A stretch of DNA of 64,000 bases from DASZTV01 sp035547515 (GCA_035547515.1 DASZUS010000045.1:1-64000), one strand, 5' to 3'; positions 1-8,890 are shown, counted from the first letter of the stretch. The notes: a model not told the origin generated them from the sequence alone. Translations and numbers: made by a program.

Positions 1-1
1 C

Positions 2-112
2 CTACGAGCTCTCGCGAACCGGCTCGTCGGCATCCTCCACGGCTGCCTCACCCACCACACCCCCTACGACGAACACACCGCATGGGGACACCGCGCCAAG
101 CTCGCCGCTTGA
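2..112 (+). CDS. IS110-family transposase, C-terminal end (partial)
   Basis: The frame runs in from the left edge and ends at TGA 110-112, giving 36 residues. They include the LVGILHGCL and AYDEH-like (here PYDEHTAW) pattern that closes the Transposase_20 domain of IS110-family enzymes. The catalytic DEDD and serine regions lie outside the window, so activity cannot be judged. The element reads toward gpgS, whose stop lies only 21 nt beyond. Any right end is therefore very short, and no terminal repeat can be defined from one side. Identification rests on recognising the C-terminal motif. Confidence 0.8.
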   Translation, partial: LRALANRLVGILHGCLTHHTPYDEHTAWGHRAKLAA

Positions 113-133
113 CCAGTTACACCCGTGGGATGT

Positions 134-1102
134 CTAGCCGACTGAGTCCAGCGGCGGGCGCTCCGCCGTGTCGATCTCGTGGACCTGCATGGCGACCGAC
201 CCCTCCAGCCGCTGCGGCTGCCACAGCAGGGTCGCCGCGTCGACATCGGCGGGCAGTCGCGAGTCGGCGCGCAGCCGGTCGACCGCGGTGAGCATGACCT
301 CGCTGGCCATGCGGCCGAGCGAGGGCAGGTCGGAGTGGCGGTGCCAACGACGGCGCAGGTCGACCTGCGCAATCGCGTCGAGGCCGGCCAGGGAGTACGT
401 GTCGATCAGCAGGCCGAGGTCCACGCCGTACCCGCAGCGAAACGGCAGGCGGCGCAGCAGCGACCCGCGAGCGGCGTACTCCCCGGCGAGCGGCTGCAGC
501 ACGCCGGCGAGCTCGGGCCAGAACGCCGCCAGCCACGGTCGCGCCATCAGCTCGGTGACCCGGCCGCCGCCGTTGCTGGGGACGGCGGGATCGGTCGGTG
601 GCCGGTCGTAGGCCGCCTTGACGAACTGCACGGTTGGATCGGCCAGCAGCGGGCCGAGCAACGCGACCACGAAGCGAGGGTCGAAGGACTGGAGATCGGC
701 GTCGACGAACACGACGACGTCGGCGGCGGTTGCTGCCAACCCGCGCCACATCGCTTCGCCCTTGCCGGCTCGCGGCGGGAAGCCCGCAAGCACGTCACCG
801 AGTGCTAAGACCCGGGCGCCGCGGTCCTCGGCGACGTGCGCGGTCGCGTCCTCGGATCCGCTGTCGACAACGATGACCTCGTCGACAACTGGCTGGCTGC
901 CGACGGTCAGCTCGTTACGGATCGCCCCGACGATCTCGCCGACGGTCGCTTCCTCGTTGCGTGCCGGCAGCACGACGGCGACAGAGGTGCCCGCCTTCGC
1001 CGCCGCCACGCGGTCCAGCGGCCAGTCGTCGATGTCGGAGGTACGCCGGGCGAACCATTCGGCGACCGGTCCGGTTGAGCCGTCAGCCAGCGCTTCGGAC
1101 AC
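134..1102 (-). CDS. gpgS: Glucosyl-3-phosphoglycerate synthase
   Basis: A GT-A-fold glycosyltransferase of 322 residues, the usual family length. The family transfers glucose from UDP-glucose to 3-phosphoglycerate, the first step toward glucosylglycerate and methylglucose lipopolysaccharides in actinomycetes. Visible motifs are LPARNEEATVGEI near residues 45-57, DSGSEDAT near 80-86, the metal-binding DAD at 134-136, a GGGRVTELMARP stretch and GYGVDLGLLIDT. I chose the GTG at 1102 because a -10-like TACGGT ends 6 nt upstream and the protein then aligns from its N-terminus. The much longer upstream reading frame is antisense to the IdeR gene. It is divergent from that gene, with a 55-nt gap. 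Confidence 0.93.
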   Translation of the reverse strand: MSEALADGSTGPVAEWFARRTSDIDDWPLDRVAAAKAGTSVAVVLPARNEEATVGEIVGAIRNELTVGSQPVVDEVIVVDSGSEDATAHVAEDRGARVLALGDVLAGFPPRAGKGEAMWRGLAATAADVVVFVDADLQSFDPRFVVALLGPLLADPTVQFVKAAYDRPPTDPAVPSNGGGRVTELMARPWLAAFWPELAGVLQPLAGEYAARGSLLRRLPFRCGYGVDLGLLIDTYSLAGLDAIAQVDLRRRWHRHSDLPSLGRMASEVMLTAVDRLRADSRLPADVDAATLLWQPQRLEGSVAMQVHEIDTAERPPLDSVG

Positions 1103-1108
1103 CGGTCG

Positions 1109-1114
1109 ACCGTA
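1109..1114 (-). promoter_or_regulatory. -10 element of gpgS (leaderless-type)
   Basis: TACGGT on the minus strand is followed by 6 nt and the GTG start of gpgS. There is no Shine-Dalgarno, and the spacing fits transcription starting at the start codon. Confidence 0.5.
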
Positions 1115-1157
1115 CACGAGCAACCTGGACGCAAAGTTTCCACTCGGAGGCGGCGGA

Positions 1158-1871
1158 ATGGCGGTAGAGAATGGTCTGGTGAGCCAGGGCCACGACCTCA
1201 TCGACACGGCGGAGATGTATCTCCGGACCGTGCTCGAGCTGGAAGAGGAAGGTGTCGTCCCCCTGCGCGCGCGGATCGCCGAACGCCTCGAGCAGAGCCC
1301 GCCCACGGTGTCGCAAACCATCGCCCGCATGGAGCGCGACGGGCTGCTCACGGTGACCGCCGACCGGCGGATCGATCTCACCGAGAAGGGACGGTCGGTC
1401 GCGACGCGCGTGATGCGCAAGCACCGCCTCGCCGAGTGCCTGCTGGTGCAGATCATCGGCCTCGACTGGCAGCTCGTCCACGAAGAGGCGTGCCGCTGGG
1501 AGCACGTGATCAGCGAGACCGTCGAGCGTCGGTTGCTGGAGATCCTCGGTCACCCGACGGAGTCGCCCTACGGCAACCCGATTCCGGGCCTTGCTGAGCT
1601 GGGCGACGACGACTCCGACGAGTTCCTCGGGGGCATGGTCGCGCTCACCGAGCTGGCCGGCGACACGACCCGGGTCGTCGTACGGCGCATCGGAGAACCG
1701 ATCCAGTCCGACACCAAGCTGATGACCCGGTTGCGCCGGGCCGGTCTGCGACCCAACGCGCCGGTCGCGGTCGGCCGCGTCGGCGGCAAGGTGCATCTCG
1801 GCGAGGGATCACGTGCGGTCGCTCTCGACGACGCGATCGCCGCGCACGTCTTCGTGACCTCACCTGCCTGA
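1158..1871 (+). CDS. ideR: Iron-dependent transcriptional repressor, DtxR/IdeR family
   Basis: A metal-activated repressor of 237 residues that, in the family, binds Fe(II) and controls iron uptake and storage genes. The N-terminal winged helix (about residues 13-75) contains PLRARIAERLEQSPPTVSQT. The metal ligands of both sites are present: M20, C112, E115 and H116 for one, H89, E93 and H108 for the other, in KHRLAE and HEEACRWEH. A dimerisation domain and an SH3-like C-terminus follow. ATG 1158 has a good GGAGGCGG Shine-Dalgarno. The GTG at 1179 would give exactly 230 residues, the length of mycobacterial IdeR, and remains possible. It is divergent from gpgS. Confidence 0.92.
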   Translation: MAVENGLVSQGHDLIDTAEMYLRTVLELEEEGVVPLRARIAERLEQSPPTVSQTIARMERDGLLTVTADRRIDLTEKGRSVATRVMRKHRLAECLLVQIIGLDWQLVHEEACRWEHVISETVERRLLEILGHPTESPYGNPIPGLAELGDDDSDEFLGGMVALTELAGDTTRVVVRRIGEPIQSDTKLMTRLRRAGLRPNAPVAVGRVGGKVHLGEGSRAVALDDAIAAHVFVTSPA

Positions 1872-1923
1872 ACCCGCCCGAGTCGGCGAGGCGAGGTCGG
1901 TTGTGCCGAGTCGGGCGCCCCAC

Positions 1924-1929
1924 TACGTT
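1924..1929 (+). promoter_or_regulatory. -10 element of the secreted-protein gene
   Basis: TACGTT lies 6 nt before ATG 1936, with no Shine-Dalgarno between them. This fits a leaderless transcript and supports that start over the one 33 nt upstream. Confidence 0.45.
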
Positions 1930-1935
1930 GCTCGC

Positions 1936-2478
1936 ATGCCGACAACGCCCGCCCGGTTGCGCCGCACCGCCACAGCCCTGTTTCCGCTGACCGTGCTGGT
2001 GTCCGGCACTGTCGTCGCGACCGCGGCGCACGCCGCACCCGCCAGCACTCAGAAGAAGCTGGCGTCCTGCCCGATCTCTTCTCCCGCTGCCGTCACCGCG
2101 GCGCTCGGCGGCACCTTCAGCAAGGGTGAGTACTACCAGACGACCGGCAACCCCAACGGGGGCGTCGGGACGTCCTGCATCTTCGTCTTGAACAACATCA
2201 CCGGAAAGTCCGGTCAAAGCGTCGCGGACATCTCGAAGGTGACCAAGTCGGGCACCGTCGCGAGGCAGGCCATCGCACGCGACGCCCAGGAACCGAACTT
2301 CCAGCGCGTGCACGGTCTCGGCGACGAGGCGGTAGTCGCAAGTTCCTCGATGACGATCGCGCAGGGATCGAACGAGTTCATCCTCAACGTCAACCCCTCG
2401 AGCACAATCAGCTACGAGAAGGCCGAGTGCACGAAGCTCGCGAAGGCGGTGCACAGCCCCTCGATCAAGGGGGCTTGA
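1936..2478 (+). CDS. Secreted protein of unknown function
   Basis: The product is 180 residues and I do not recognise its family. It opens with a typical Sec signal peptide: basic LRR, a hydrophobic stretch and an AHA-A cleavage site near residue 35. The mature part has three cysteines, in LASCPIS, TSCIFV and EKAECTK. It resembles in general layout small exported actinobacterial proteins such as the DUF3558 type, but that is a guess. The ATG 1936 start is set by the signal peptide and the -10-like hexamer upstream. Its neighbours give no functional clue; it converges on the next gene with a 12-nt gap. Confidence 0.75.
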   Translation: MPTTPARLRRTATALFPLTVLVSGTVVATAAHAAPASTQKKLASCPISSPAAVTAALGGTFSKGEYYQTTGNPNGGVGTSCIFVLNNITGKSGQSVADISKVTKSGTVARQAIARDAQEPNFQRVHGLGDEAVVASSSMTIAQGSNEFILNVNPSSTISYEKAECTKLAKAVHSPSIKGA

Positions 2479-2490
2479 CCTCGCTACGGG

Positions 2491-3270
2491 CTAGGACCAG
2501 ATGCCCGGCTCTGCGTTGTCGAGCACCGCGGCGATGGCAGCCAGTCCTTCGCGTAACCGGGTGTCGATGTCCTCAGCACCTTCGATGACGAGCAGCCAGG
2601 CCTGATCGAGCGCGATCTGATAGCCGGTCGCAGCGGTGAAGCTGTTCTGCCGCTGGCTGATGTGCGTGGCGAGCAGTGCCTGCCGGACGCGGTCGTTGAG
2701 CAACCGGCTGGTGAAGTCGGGATCCTCGGTGCTCACCGAGAACCGCGCATCGAAACGCGCATCGCCGGTCTTCACGGACAAGGCGCGATCGAGGAAGACC
2801 GCCGTCGTCGCGACGTTGACCAGCGCGCTGACGCCGCTGTAACCGCTCACCGACATCTTCGGCGATGCCGTCGCGGGGGTGCGCATGGCAACGACAGACG
2901 TACGCAGTACCTCCGTTCCGGTGCCAGCGCTGGTCCGGTCGCGGTGAGTGTGGCCGGTCTTGATGGTCCTCACGTACTCGAAGGTGACGAACTCCCGGCC
3001 TCGGTCCTTTCCCCTCACCACGTTGCGGTGTGCCACCGTCCCCGGGACGATTTGCGGGTCGGAGAAGGGCCCGACGGACCACCCCGGGTCCACAGTCGCG
3101 TCGGTCACCGAGAACGAGTAGCCGTGGTCGCGGGCGTACCGCTCGACCGCGTCGTTCTTGCGCCTGCGGCGCGCCCGTATCCGACGGTTGTCGAGGCGCT
3201 GAAGGAGAATCAACGCGGCGAAGATCAGTACGGCGATGACCACGATCTTCGGCAGCGGTGAACTACCCAT
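2491..3270 (-). CDS. Membrane-anchored protein of unknown function
   Basis: The product is 259 residues with one N-terminal transmembrane helix (about residues 8-24). A very basic NRRIRARRRRK stretch follows, suggesting that the rest lies in the cytoplasm. The soluble part contains a DHGYSFSV segment and an aromatic-rich alpha/beta domain resembling DUF3137-type proteins in general form. I do not recognise a family with confidence. The ATG at 3270 is chosen because the transmembrane helix follows directly; upstream codons overlap the intergenic region and pfpI antisense. Confidence 0.7.
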   Translation of the reverse strand: MGSSPLPKIVVIAVLIFAALILLQRLDNRRIRARRRRKNDAVERYARDHGYSFSVTDATVDPGWSVGPFSDPQIVPGTVAHRNVVRGKDRGREFVTFEYVRTIKTGHTHRDRTSAGTGTEVLRTSVVAMRTPATASPKMSVSGYSGVSALVNVATTAVFLDRALSVKTGDARFDARFSVSTEDPDFTSRLLNDRVRQALLATHISQRQNSFTAATGYQIALDQAWLLVIEGAEDIDTRLREGLAAIAAVLDNAEPGIWS

Positions 3271-3350
3271 TTCGACCCCCCGGGTGTTGAGCGAAGTGTA
3301 GGAGGAGAAACCGGTCGCGTCTGCGCCCCGCCGGATGCGAGGCTTCGCGC

Positions 3351-3941
3351 ATGGCACTCGGGATCGGGATCGTGTTGTTCGACGGAGTCGAGGAGCTCGA
3401 CGCCGTCGGACCGTGGGAAGTGTTTGCCGGCTGGTCGCACTACTTCCCTGACGACGGCGTCGCAGTGAGCTGCCTCGCGCGCGACGGGGGCACTGTCGCT
3501 GCCGCCAAAGGCATGACGCTGACGGCACATCACTCGTTCGCCGACGCGCCGGCGTATGACGTCCTGGTCTATCCGGGCGGCCAGGGAACCAGGCCGCTGA
3601 TGAAAGACCGCGCGCACCTCGAGTGGGTCACGGAGCAACGCGCAGCCGTGCCGCTGATGACCAGCGTCTGCACCGGATCACTCGTCTACGCCGCGGCAGG
3701 GCTCCTGGCCGGCCGCCCGGCGACCACCCACTGGGCATCGCTCGACCTGTTGCAGCAGACCGACCCGACTATCGAGCTCAGGCCCGGCGACCGCTACGTC
3801 GACGACGGCGACGTCATCACCTCGGCAGGCGTCTCCGCGGGCATCGACATGGCGCTGCACCTGGTACGCCGCTTCGCCGGCGACGAACGCGCTCGGGAGG
3901 TCCGCCGCTACATCCAGTACGACCCGCAGCCGCCGGTCTAG
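3351..3941 (+). CDS. DJ-1/PfpI family protein, isonitrile hydratase-like
   Basis: A 196-residue protein of the DJ-1/PfpI superfamily. The nucleophile elbow is TSVCTGS with Cys107. The YPGGQGT motif and the N-terminal LFDGVEELDAVGPWEVF segment match the isonitrile hydratase (InhA-like) branch, where an acidic residue near position 17 helps catalysis. There is no AraC DNA-binding domain, so it is an enzyme-like stand-alone member, probably cytoplasmic. The substrate cannot be told from sequence. It converges on the histidine kinase gene with a 4-nt overlap of stop codons. Confidence 0.85.
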   Translation: MALGIGIVLFDGVEELDAVGPWEVFAGWSHYFPDDGVAVSCLARDGGTVAAAKGMTLTAHHSFADAPAYDVLVYPGGQGTRPLMKDRAHLEWVTEQRAAVPLMTSVCTGSLVYAAAGLLAGRPATTHWASLDLLQQTDPTIELRPGDRYVDDGDVITSAGVSAGIDMALHLVRRFAGDERAREVRRYIQYDPQPPV

Positions 3942-5458
3942 GTGTCCGCGAGCGGAAGCTCAACCGTGAACCGGGCGCCCTCGCCAGGGTCGGTGTCGAG
4001 GGTGACGCGCCCGCCGTGCGCGGCGACCAGCCCGGCCACGATCGAGAGCCCTAGACCGCTGCCGCCGGCGCCGCGGTTGCGCGACGGGTCGGCGCGGTAG
4101 AACCGTTCGAACACCCGCTCGGCATCCTCGGCCGACAGCCCTGGACCGGTGTCCGCCACTGCCACCGCCGCGGTCTTCGCTTCGGAGTCGACTGACACCT
4201 CGACGCTGACGATCGCGTCCTCCGGCGTGTGGGTCAACGCGTTGGTCATGAGGTTGCGCACGACCTGACGCAGTCGTGCCTCGTCCCCGATCACCACAGG
4301 CGGGCTCGCTAGGTCGGTGTGCAGGTCGATGGTCCGCTGTGGCGCCATCCGGCGACTGTCCTCGACGATGTCGTGCGCGATCTCGAGCAGGTCGACTCGC
4401 GCCTGCTCGAGGGGTCGTTCCTCGTCGAGCCGGGCGAGCAGCAAGAGGTCGTCGACGAGAAGACCCATCCGCGTTGCTTCGTCCTCGATGCGGTTCATCG
4501 AGCGGCCGATCTCCGCCGGGTCAGCTGCACCCATGCGGTGCAGCTCGGCAAACCCGCGGATCGACGTCAGCGGCGTACGAAGCTCGTGACTGGCGTCGGC
4601 GACCAGCTGCCGCATCCGGTCTTCCGATGCCTTGGCCTGTTGCTGCGCCTCCCGCTCATGCGCGAACGCCGACTCGATCCGGCCGAGCATGACGTTGAGG
4701 GCGTTGGAGAGGCGGCCGACCTCGGTGCGCGGGTGCTGATCCGGAACGCGCTGCGAGAGATCGCCCGCCGCGATCGCGGCCGCCGTGCGCTCGACCGCGA
4801 CCAGGGGCGCGAGCGATCGGCGCACCAGCACATAGCCACCGACGCCCATCAGGACGAGCACCGCCGCCCCGATCAAGGCCTCGAGCAGGATCAGGTGGTC
4901 GACCGTGTGGTCGACGTCCGAGAGCGACGAGGCGATCTCCGCAACACCTGTGCCGTCGGCTGTGGGTACGGCGAGAACCCGCCACGAGCTCTTGTGGTCT
5001 GCCGACGAGACGGTGAACGGCTGAGCCTCCTGCACCGCCTTGGATGTCACGGTCAGCGCCGGAAGCTCGGGCGGCGACTGGCTGGTGAGGAACGCGGATT
5101 CCGGACCGCCCGCGGGTGCGCCTTGCTCGTACAAGCGGATGTAGTAGGGGCTGGGCAGGCGGTCTCGGTCCCTGGTCGCCGTCGTCGGCAGGGTGTCTCC
5201 TGATGGCAGGCCCCCGATCCCGCCCCCGAAACCGCCGTGGAACCGGGACCCGTCAGCGACGCCGTGTGCCACCGCTTCCAGCTGCTCATCTGCGCGGTTG
5301 ATCAGGTAGGAGTGCAGCGACGCCGTGGCTGCGGCAGCTGCCCCCGACAGCCCGACCGCCGCGAGCGCCAGGACCATCACCAGCAGCCGCAGCCGCAGGG
5401 ACATGCCTGACGCGGCACGCGACAGCGGGCCGAGGAGCGAAGCTAACCGCGGCTGCAT
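3938..5458 (-). CDS. Sensor histidine kinase of the MacAB-like operon
   Basis: A two-component sensor of 506 residues. It has an N-terminal transmembrane helix (near residues 20-45), an extracytoplasmic domain of about 140 residues with a Gly-rich start, a second transmembrane helix near 185-205, then HAMP, HisKA with phosphoacceptor His291 in DASHELRTP, and HATPase_c with the N box, DTGPGLS and GSGLGLSIV. The start codon overlaps the stop of the regulator gene by one base (TGATG), so the two are translationally coupled. As last gene of the exporter operon it probably senses envelope stress or the exported substrate and controls the operon; that role is inferred from position. Confidence 0.92.
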   Translation of the reverse strand: MQPRLASLLGPLSRAASGMSLRLRLLVMVLALAAVGLSGAAAAATASLHSYLINRADEQLEAVAHGVADGSRFHGGFGGGIGGLPSGDTLPTTATRDRDRLPSPYYIRLYEQGAPAGGPESAFLTSQSPPELPALTVTSKAVQEAQPFTVSSADHKSSWRVLAVPTADGTGVAEIASSLSDVDHTVDHLILLEALIGAAVLVLMGVGGYVLVRRSLAPLVAVERTAAAIAAGDLSQRVPDQHPRTEVGRLSNALNVMLGRIESAFAHEREAQQQAKASEDRMRQLVADASHELRTPLTSIRGFAELHRMGAADPAEIGRSMNRIEDEATRMGLLVDDLLLLARLDEERPLEQARVDLLEIAHDIVEDSRRMAPQRTIDLHTDLASPPVVIGDEARLRQVVRNLMTNALTHTPEDAIVSVEVSVDSEAKTAAVAVADTGPGLSAEDAERVFERFYRADPSRNRGAGGSGLGLSIVAGLVAAHGGRVTLDTDPGEGARFTVELPLADT

Positions 5459-6177
5459 CACTCCCTCGGCATTCGCAGCACGTAGCCGACGCTTCGGATG
5501 GTGTGGAGCAGCCGCGGCTGCGTCGTGTCGACCTTGCGTCGTAGGTAGGACACGTAGGACTCGACCACGTTGGCATCGCCGTCGAAGTCGTAGTGCCACA
5601 CATGATCGAGGATCTGCGCCTTGCTCAGCACGCGTTGCGGGTTCTGCAGGAAATAGCGCAGCAGCTTGTACTCCGTCGGCGAGAGCATCACCGGCTGCCC
5701 GGCCTTCAGGACCTCGTGGGCTGTGTCGTCGAGCTCGATGTCGCCGTACCGCAGGACTGACGTGGAGCGCGCTGCCGCACCGCCCTGCGCCCGGCGCAGC
5801 ACGGCACGGATCCGGGCGATCGCCTCCTCTAGGCTAAACGGCTTGGTGATGTAGTCGTCGGCACCGAGCGTGAGTCCCGTGACCTTCGCCTCAGTGGCAT
5901 CCTTCGCCGTCAGAAACAGAACCGGAATGCGCGGTCCGCTCTCGCTCATCCGCCGCACGACTTCGAAGCCGTCGATTCCCGGCATCATGACGTCGAGCAC
6001 GACGAGGTCAGGCTGGTAGGAAGCGATCATGTCGAGCGCCTGCTGACCGTCGCTGGCGGTCACCACCTCGAACCCCGCGAAGCGCAGGGTTGCGGAGAGC
6101 AGTTCGACGATGTTGGGCTCGTCGTCCACCACCAGCAGTCGAGCTTCGGCAAGGTCGGTCTCACTTGCAGATGCCAT
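5458..6177 (-). CDS. OmpR-family response regulator
   Basis: A 239-residue regulator. The receiver domain has the acidic pair VVDDE, phosphoacceptor Asp62 in LVVLDVMMPG, and the conserved Lys in YITKPF. A winged-helix Trans_reg_C domain with LSPTEYKLLRYFLQNPQRVLSK and VVESYVSYLRRKVD completes it. It is similar to the MprA/TcrA/PrrA group of actinobacteria. I chose ATG 6177 because GGAGG sits 7 nt upstream; a start 27 nt further up lacks such a site. It is coupled to the kinase gene by a 1-nt overlap and lies 39 nt after the second adaptor gene. Confidence 0.93.
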   Translation of the reverse strand: MASASETDLAEARLLVVDDEPNIVELLSATLRFAGFEVVTASDGQQALDMIASYQPDLVVLDVMMPGIDGFEVVRRMSESGPRIPVLFLTAKDATEAKVTGLTLGADDYITKPFSLEEAIARIRAVLRRAQGGAAARSTSVLRYGDIELDDTAHEVLKAGQPVMLSPTEYKLLRYFLQNPQRVLSKAQILDHVWHYDFDGDANVVESYVSYLRRKVDTTQPRLLHTIRSVGYVLRMPRE

Positions 6178-6216
6178 CGACACACCTCCGATCTCGGCGG
6201 TCAACGTGTCACTCTC

Positions 6217-7950
6217 TCAGCCTGCCGGTCCGCCGAACACGACCGTGCCGCCCCCGGCCGGGCTGCCCCCGGAGAAGCGGCGGGAGAGCCCGCCGACCCC
6301 ACCGCCTGGGAACTCGAAAGCGCCGCCGAAAGTGGCGCTGGAGTTCGAGCTGGAGCTCGGCACGGCAGCGTTCAGGTTGGCGAGCACCACGTCCTCGCCG
6401 GAGGCGATACCGGACTCGACCTCGGTGAGTGCGGCACCGACGGCTCCGGTCTTCACTGTCTTGCGCACCGGTTTGCCCGCCTCGAGCACCTCGACGTACG
6501 CCGTCGTGCCGCTGTAGTGGACTGCTGAGGTCGGCACTGCCAGCACGTCGTTGACGGACGCGACCACAAGGGTCACCGACGCGGCAGTCCCCGACACGAT
6601 GTCCGTCCCACTGGGCAGCGCGACAGTGACGGGGTAGGTGACCGACCCGGTGGATGCCTCCGTGCCCGCCGCATCAACCGCCACGACCTGCCCGGTGAGC
6701 ACCTTGGACGAACCATCGGCAACGACCTTCGCAGTCATGTCGAGCCTCACTCGACGGATCTCCGTAGCGGAGAGGTCCACCGTCGTCTGCTCTTGCTTCG
6801 AGCCGACGATGACGAAGGCCGGGGAGGTCGACGAGGCGCTCACCTGGTCGCCGTGGGAAACCGTCACCGCGGCGACCCTGCCCGCGATCGTCGCCCGCAA
6901 CGTTGCCTGGTCAACGGTTGCCCGATCCGCGTCGACCGTCGCCAGCGCCTGGTCGATCGACGCCTGGTCAAGTGCGATGTCCGCCGCGCTGCTGCCGGTC
7001 GAGGAGGGACTGCGCGCGCCCGTGGACGTGGCGGCCTGTGTCGTGGTCGAGCCATTCGAGGCGCTTGCTGCCATCCCGGAGAGGATCCTGGTGAGTGCGG
7101 TCTCAGCCTCGGCGACCGCTTGCTCGTCCTTGTCGACGGTTTGCTGTGCTGCCAGGAGGCCAGCGCCGGCCTCGGTGCAGGCATCACCCGAACCACCCGA
7201 GCCACCCGGGGCGCTCGAGGCGGTCGGGACCGGATCCGGGGTCGACGTCGCCGACGGCTCCGGATCGGTCGAGGCAGCCTCAGCCGTCACCGCGGGCTGC
7301 GTCGAAGGACACGCCTGATCGGCCGCAGCGAGGGCTCGGCCAGCGGCGGCCAGCGCTTCGTCGGTTTGCTGCTGAGTGGCGCGGACTTCGTTCTGGGCCT
7401 GCACGAGCCCGCCCGACGTCCCGGCTGCCCCACCGCTCGGCGAGTGGGTGGAGCCCTCGCGTCCCGATGGCGGAGAAGTCGCGACCACATGCGGCGAGGC
7501 AGCCTGGAACGTCGGGCTCGATCCGCCGCTCGAGGTCGACTCGAAAGCGAGGCTCTGACCGCTCTCATCGGCCGACATGCGGTTGCGCGCGGCGGCGAGG
7601 GTCGAGCGCGCCGAACGCAGCTCGTTGCGAAGCTCGGTGCGGTCGAGCTGCGCCAGCACCTGCCCGGCGTGCACCTGCTCGCCGGTCTTCACGGCGACGT
7701 CGGCGACGGTGCCGCTGACCTCGAACGACTCGTCGGCGTGGGACACCGGGCTCACCGTGCCGGTCGCCGACAGCGTCTGCAGGACGGTGGCGTTGCCCGC
7801 CTTCGCGGTGCGGTAGCTCGGGCCGCTACCGCGACTCAGGCCCCACGCCGTGCCCGCGCCGGCAACCACCAGCACGACCGCGCCGGCAGCCACCGCTCGC
7901 CCGCGGTGCCGCCTCCGCTGCTGCCAGCGTTGCGCGTCCGCGTCAGGCAC
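6217..7950 (-). CDS. Efflux adaptor (HlyD/MacA-like), second copy in operon
   Basis: An adaptor protein of 577 residues with one N-terminal transmembrane helix (about residues 19-42). A lipoyl/barrel-sandwich half, VKTGEQVHAGQVLAQLD, is followed by a long hairpin made largely of Ser/Thr/Ala/Pro-rich low-complexity sequence (about residues 130-330). The second lipoyl half, SHGDQVSASS, and a beta-barrel/MP domain come next. The C-terminus is Gly/Phe-rich. The GTG at 7950 overlaps the end of the DUF5666 gene by 8 nt and has GGGGGAG upstream. Low-complexity content makes the protein much longer than typical adaptors of about 390 residues. Confidence 0.85.
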   Translation of the reverse strand: MPDADAQRWQQRRRHRGRAVAAGAVVLVVAGAGTAWGLSRGSGPSYRTAKAGNATVLQTLSATGTVSPVSHADESFEVSGTVADVAVKTGEQVHAGQVLAQLDRTELRNELRSARSTLAAARNRMSADESGQSLAFESTSSGGSSPTFQAASPHVVATSPPSGREGSTHSPSGGAAGTSGGLVQAQNEVRATQQQTDEALAAAGRALAAADQACPSTQPAVTAEAASTDPEPSATSTPDPVPTASSAPGGSGGSGDACTEAGAGLLAAQQTVDKDEQAVAEAETALTRILSGMAASASNGSTTTQAATSTGARSPSSTGSSAADIALDQASIDQALATVDADRATVDQATLRATIAGRVAAVTVSHGDQVSASSTSPAFVIVGSKQEQTTVDLSATEIRRVRLDMTAKVVADGSSKVLTGQVVAVDAAGTEASTGSVTYPVTVALPSGTDIVSGTAASVTLVVASVNDVLAVPTSAVHYSGTTAYVEVLEAGKPVRKTVKTGAVGAALTEVESGIASGEDVVLANLNAAVPSSSSNSSATFGGAFEFPGGGVGGLSRRFSGGSPAGGGTVVFGGPAG

Positions 7951-8890
7951 TGCCGGCTCCCCCGCTGAGGCCGCCCGACCCGAAGCCACGCCCGCCAAAC
8001 TCGCCGAAGACTCGTGGCGCCGGGCAGCTGCCGTTGACCGGTGAGCTGATCGAGACGGACCGCGCGGCCAGGTTGCCGCTGACGTCATCGCTACCGATGG
8101 CGGTCACGCACAGGCCCTTCTTGACATCTGTCGCGGTGCCTTCGCTCGTCGCGTCGTAGGTCGTGGCGGACGTTGTCTTGACCGTGACCGTCCTCGACGA
8201 ACCGAAGGTGGACTTCACAGTGATCGATGACGGGCTGATCGAGGTCACGGTCCCGAACGCGCCGCCGAAGCCCCGCCCGGCGAAGCCGCCGCGTCCGGCA
8301 GAACCGCGTTGGCCGCCGAATCCAGGGAAAGCGGTCCCCGTCGGGAACGGTCGCGGGCTACTGCCGGTCCCACTGAAGCCGCCAGCGGGTGGCGTGAACC
8401 CGCCGCCGCCCGGGAAACCGCCGCCGGCGAAGGCTCCCGGGCCGCCGTTGCCCGTCGCGCATCCCGCGGTGCTGGTCACCGTGATCGTCTTCGCGCTGAT
8501 CGAGGTAGGCGCAGGCGTAGCCGTGCCGCTCGAGCCCGTGTCCGCGGGGTTGCTGGAGACCGTCACGCAATCGCCCGTGGCAAGCGACGAGCGGGTAGTC
8601 GACACGGTCGACGTGAAGTGGGTACCGGAGCTGAACTCGACCGTCTGCGGCCCGCTGGTCTCCTGTACCGCGGCGCTCGTAGCGCTCGCGGCGATCACCT
8701 TTCCAGAGACCGCCGTGAAAGACGCCGAACCGCTCGGGGTGGCCCCGCTCCCGGACGACACCGACGACGCCGATGATCCGCCGCCGCCGCATGCGGCGAG
8801 CACGACCGCAAGCGCCGCACCCCCCGCGACGTACGCAGCGAAGCGCGCCGCTCGTCCGGCCGTCGGCACCGAAGGGGTTCGTGCAGTCAT
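7943..8890 (-). CDS. DUF5666-type lipoprotein, Gly/Phe-rich
   Basis: A 315-residue exported lipoprotein. The signal peptide ends in the lipobox LAAC near residue 34. Two small beta domains of DUF5666 type (about residues 55-145 and 215-295; the repeated theme is VTSISPSSITVKS) are separated by a Gly/Phe/Pro-rich linker with GGFPGGGGF-like units. The tail, GEFGGRGFGSGG, is also Gly-rich. The function of DUF5666 is unknown. Its place between permease and second adaptor suggests an accessory part of the export complex at the outer face of the membrane; this is inference. Confidence 0.78.
   Translation of the reverse strand: MTARTPSVPTAGRAARFAAYVAGGAALAVVLAACGGGGSSASSVSSGSGATPSGSASFTAVSGKVIAASATSAAVQETSGPQTVEFSSGTHFTSTVSTTRSSLATGDCVTVSSNPADTGSSGTATPAPTSISAKTITVTSTAGCATGNGGPGAFAGGGFPGGGGFTPPAGGFSGTGSSPRPFPTGTAFPGFGGQRGSAGRGGFAGRGFGGAFGTVTSISPSSITVKSTFGSSRTVTVKTTSATTYDATSEGTATDVKKGLCVTAIGSDDVSGNLAARSVSISSPVNGSCPAPRVFGEFGGRGFGSGGLSGGAGSA

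Noticed and set aside
1903..1935. Earlier start for the secreted protein (ATG 1903)
   Set aside because: It would place 11 extra residues before the basic start of the signal peptide, and the -10-like TACGTT lies within them.
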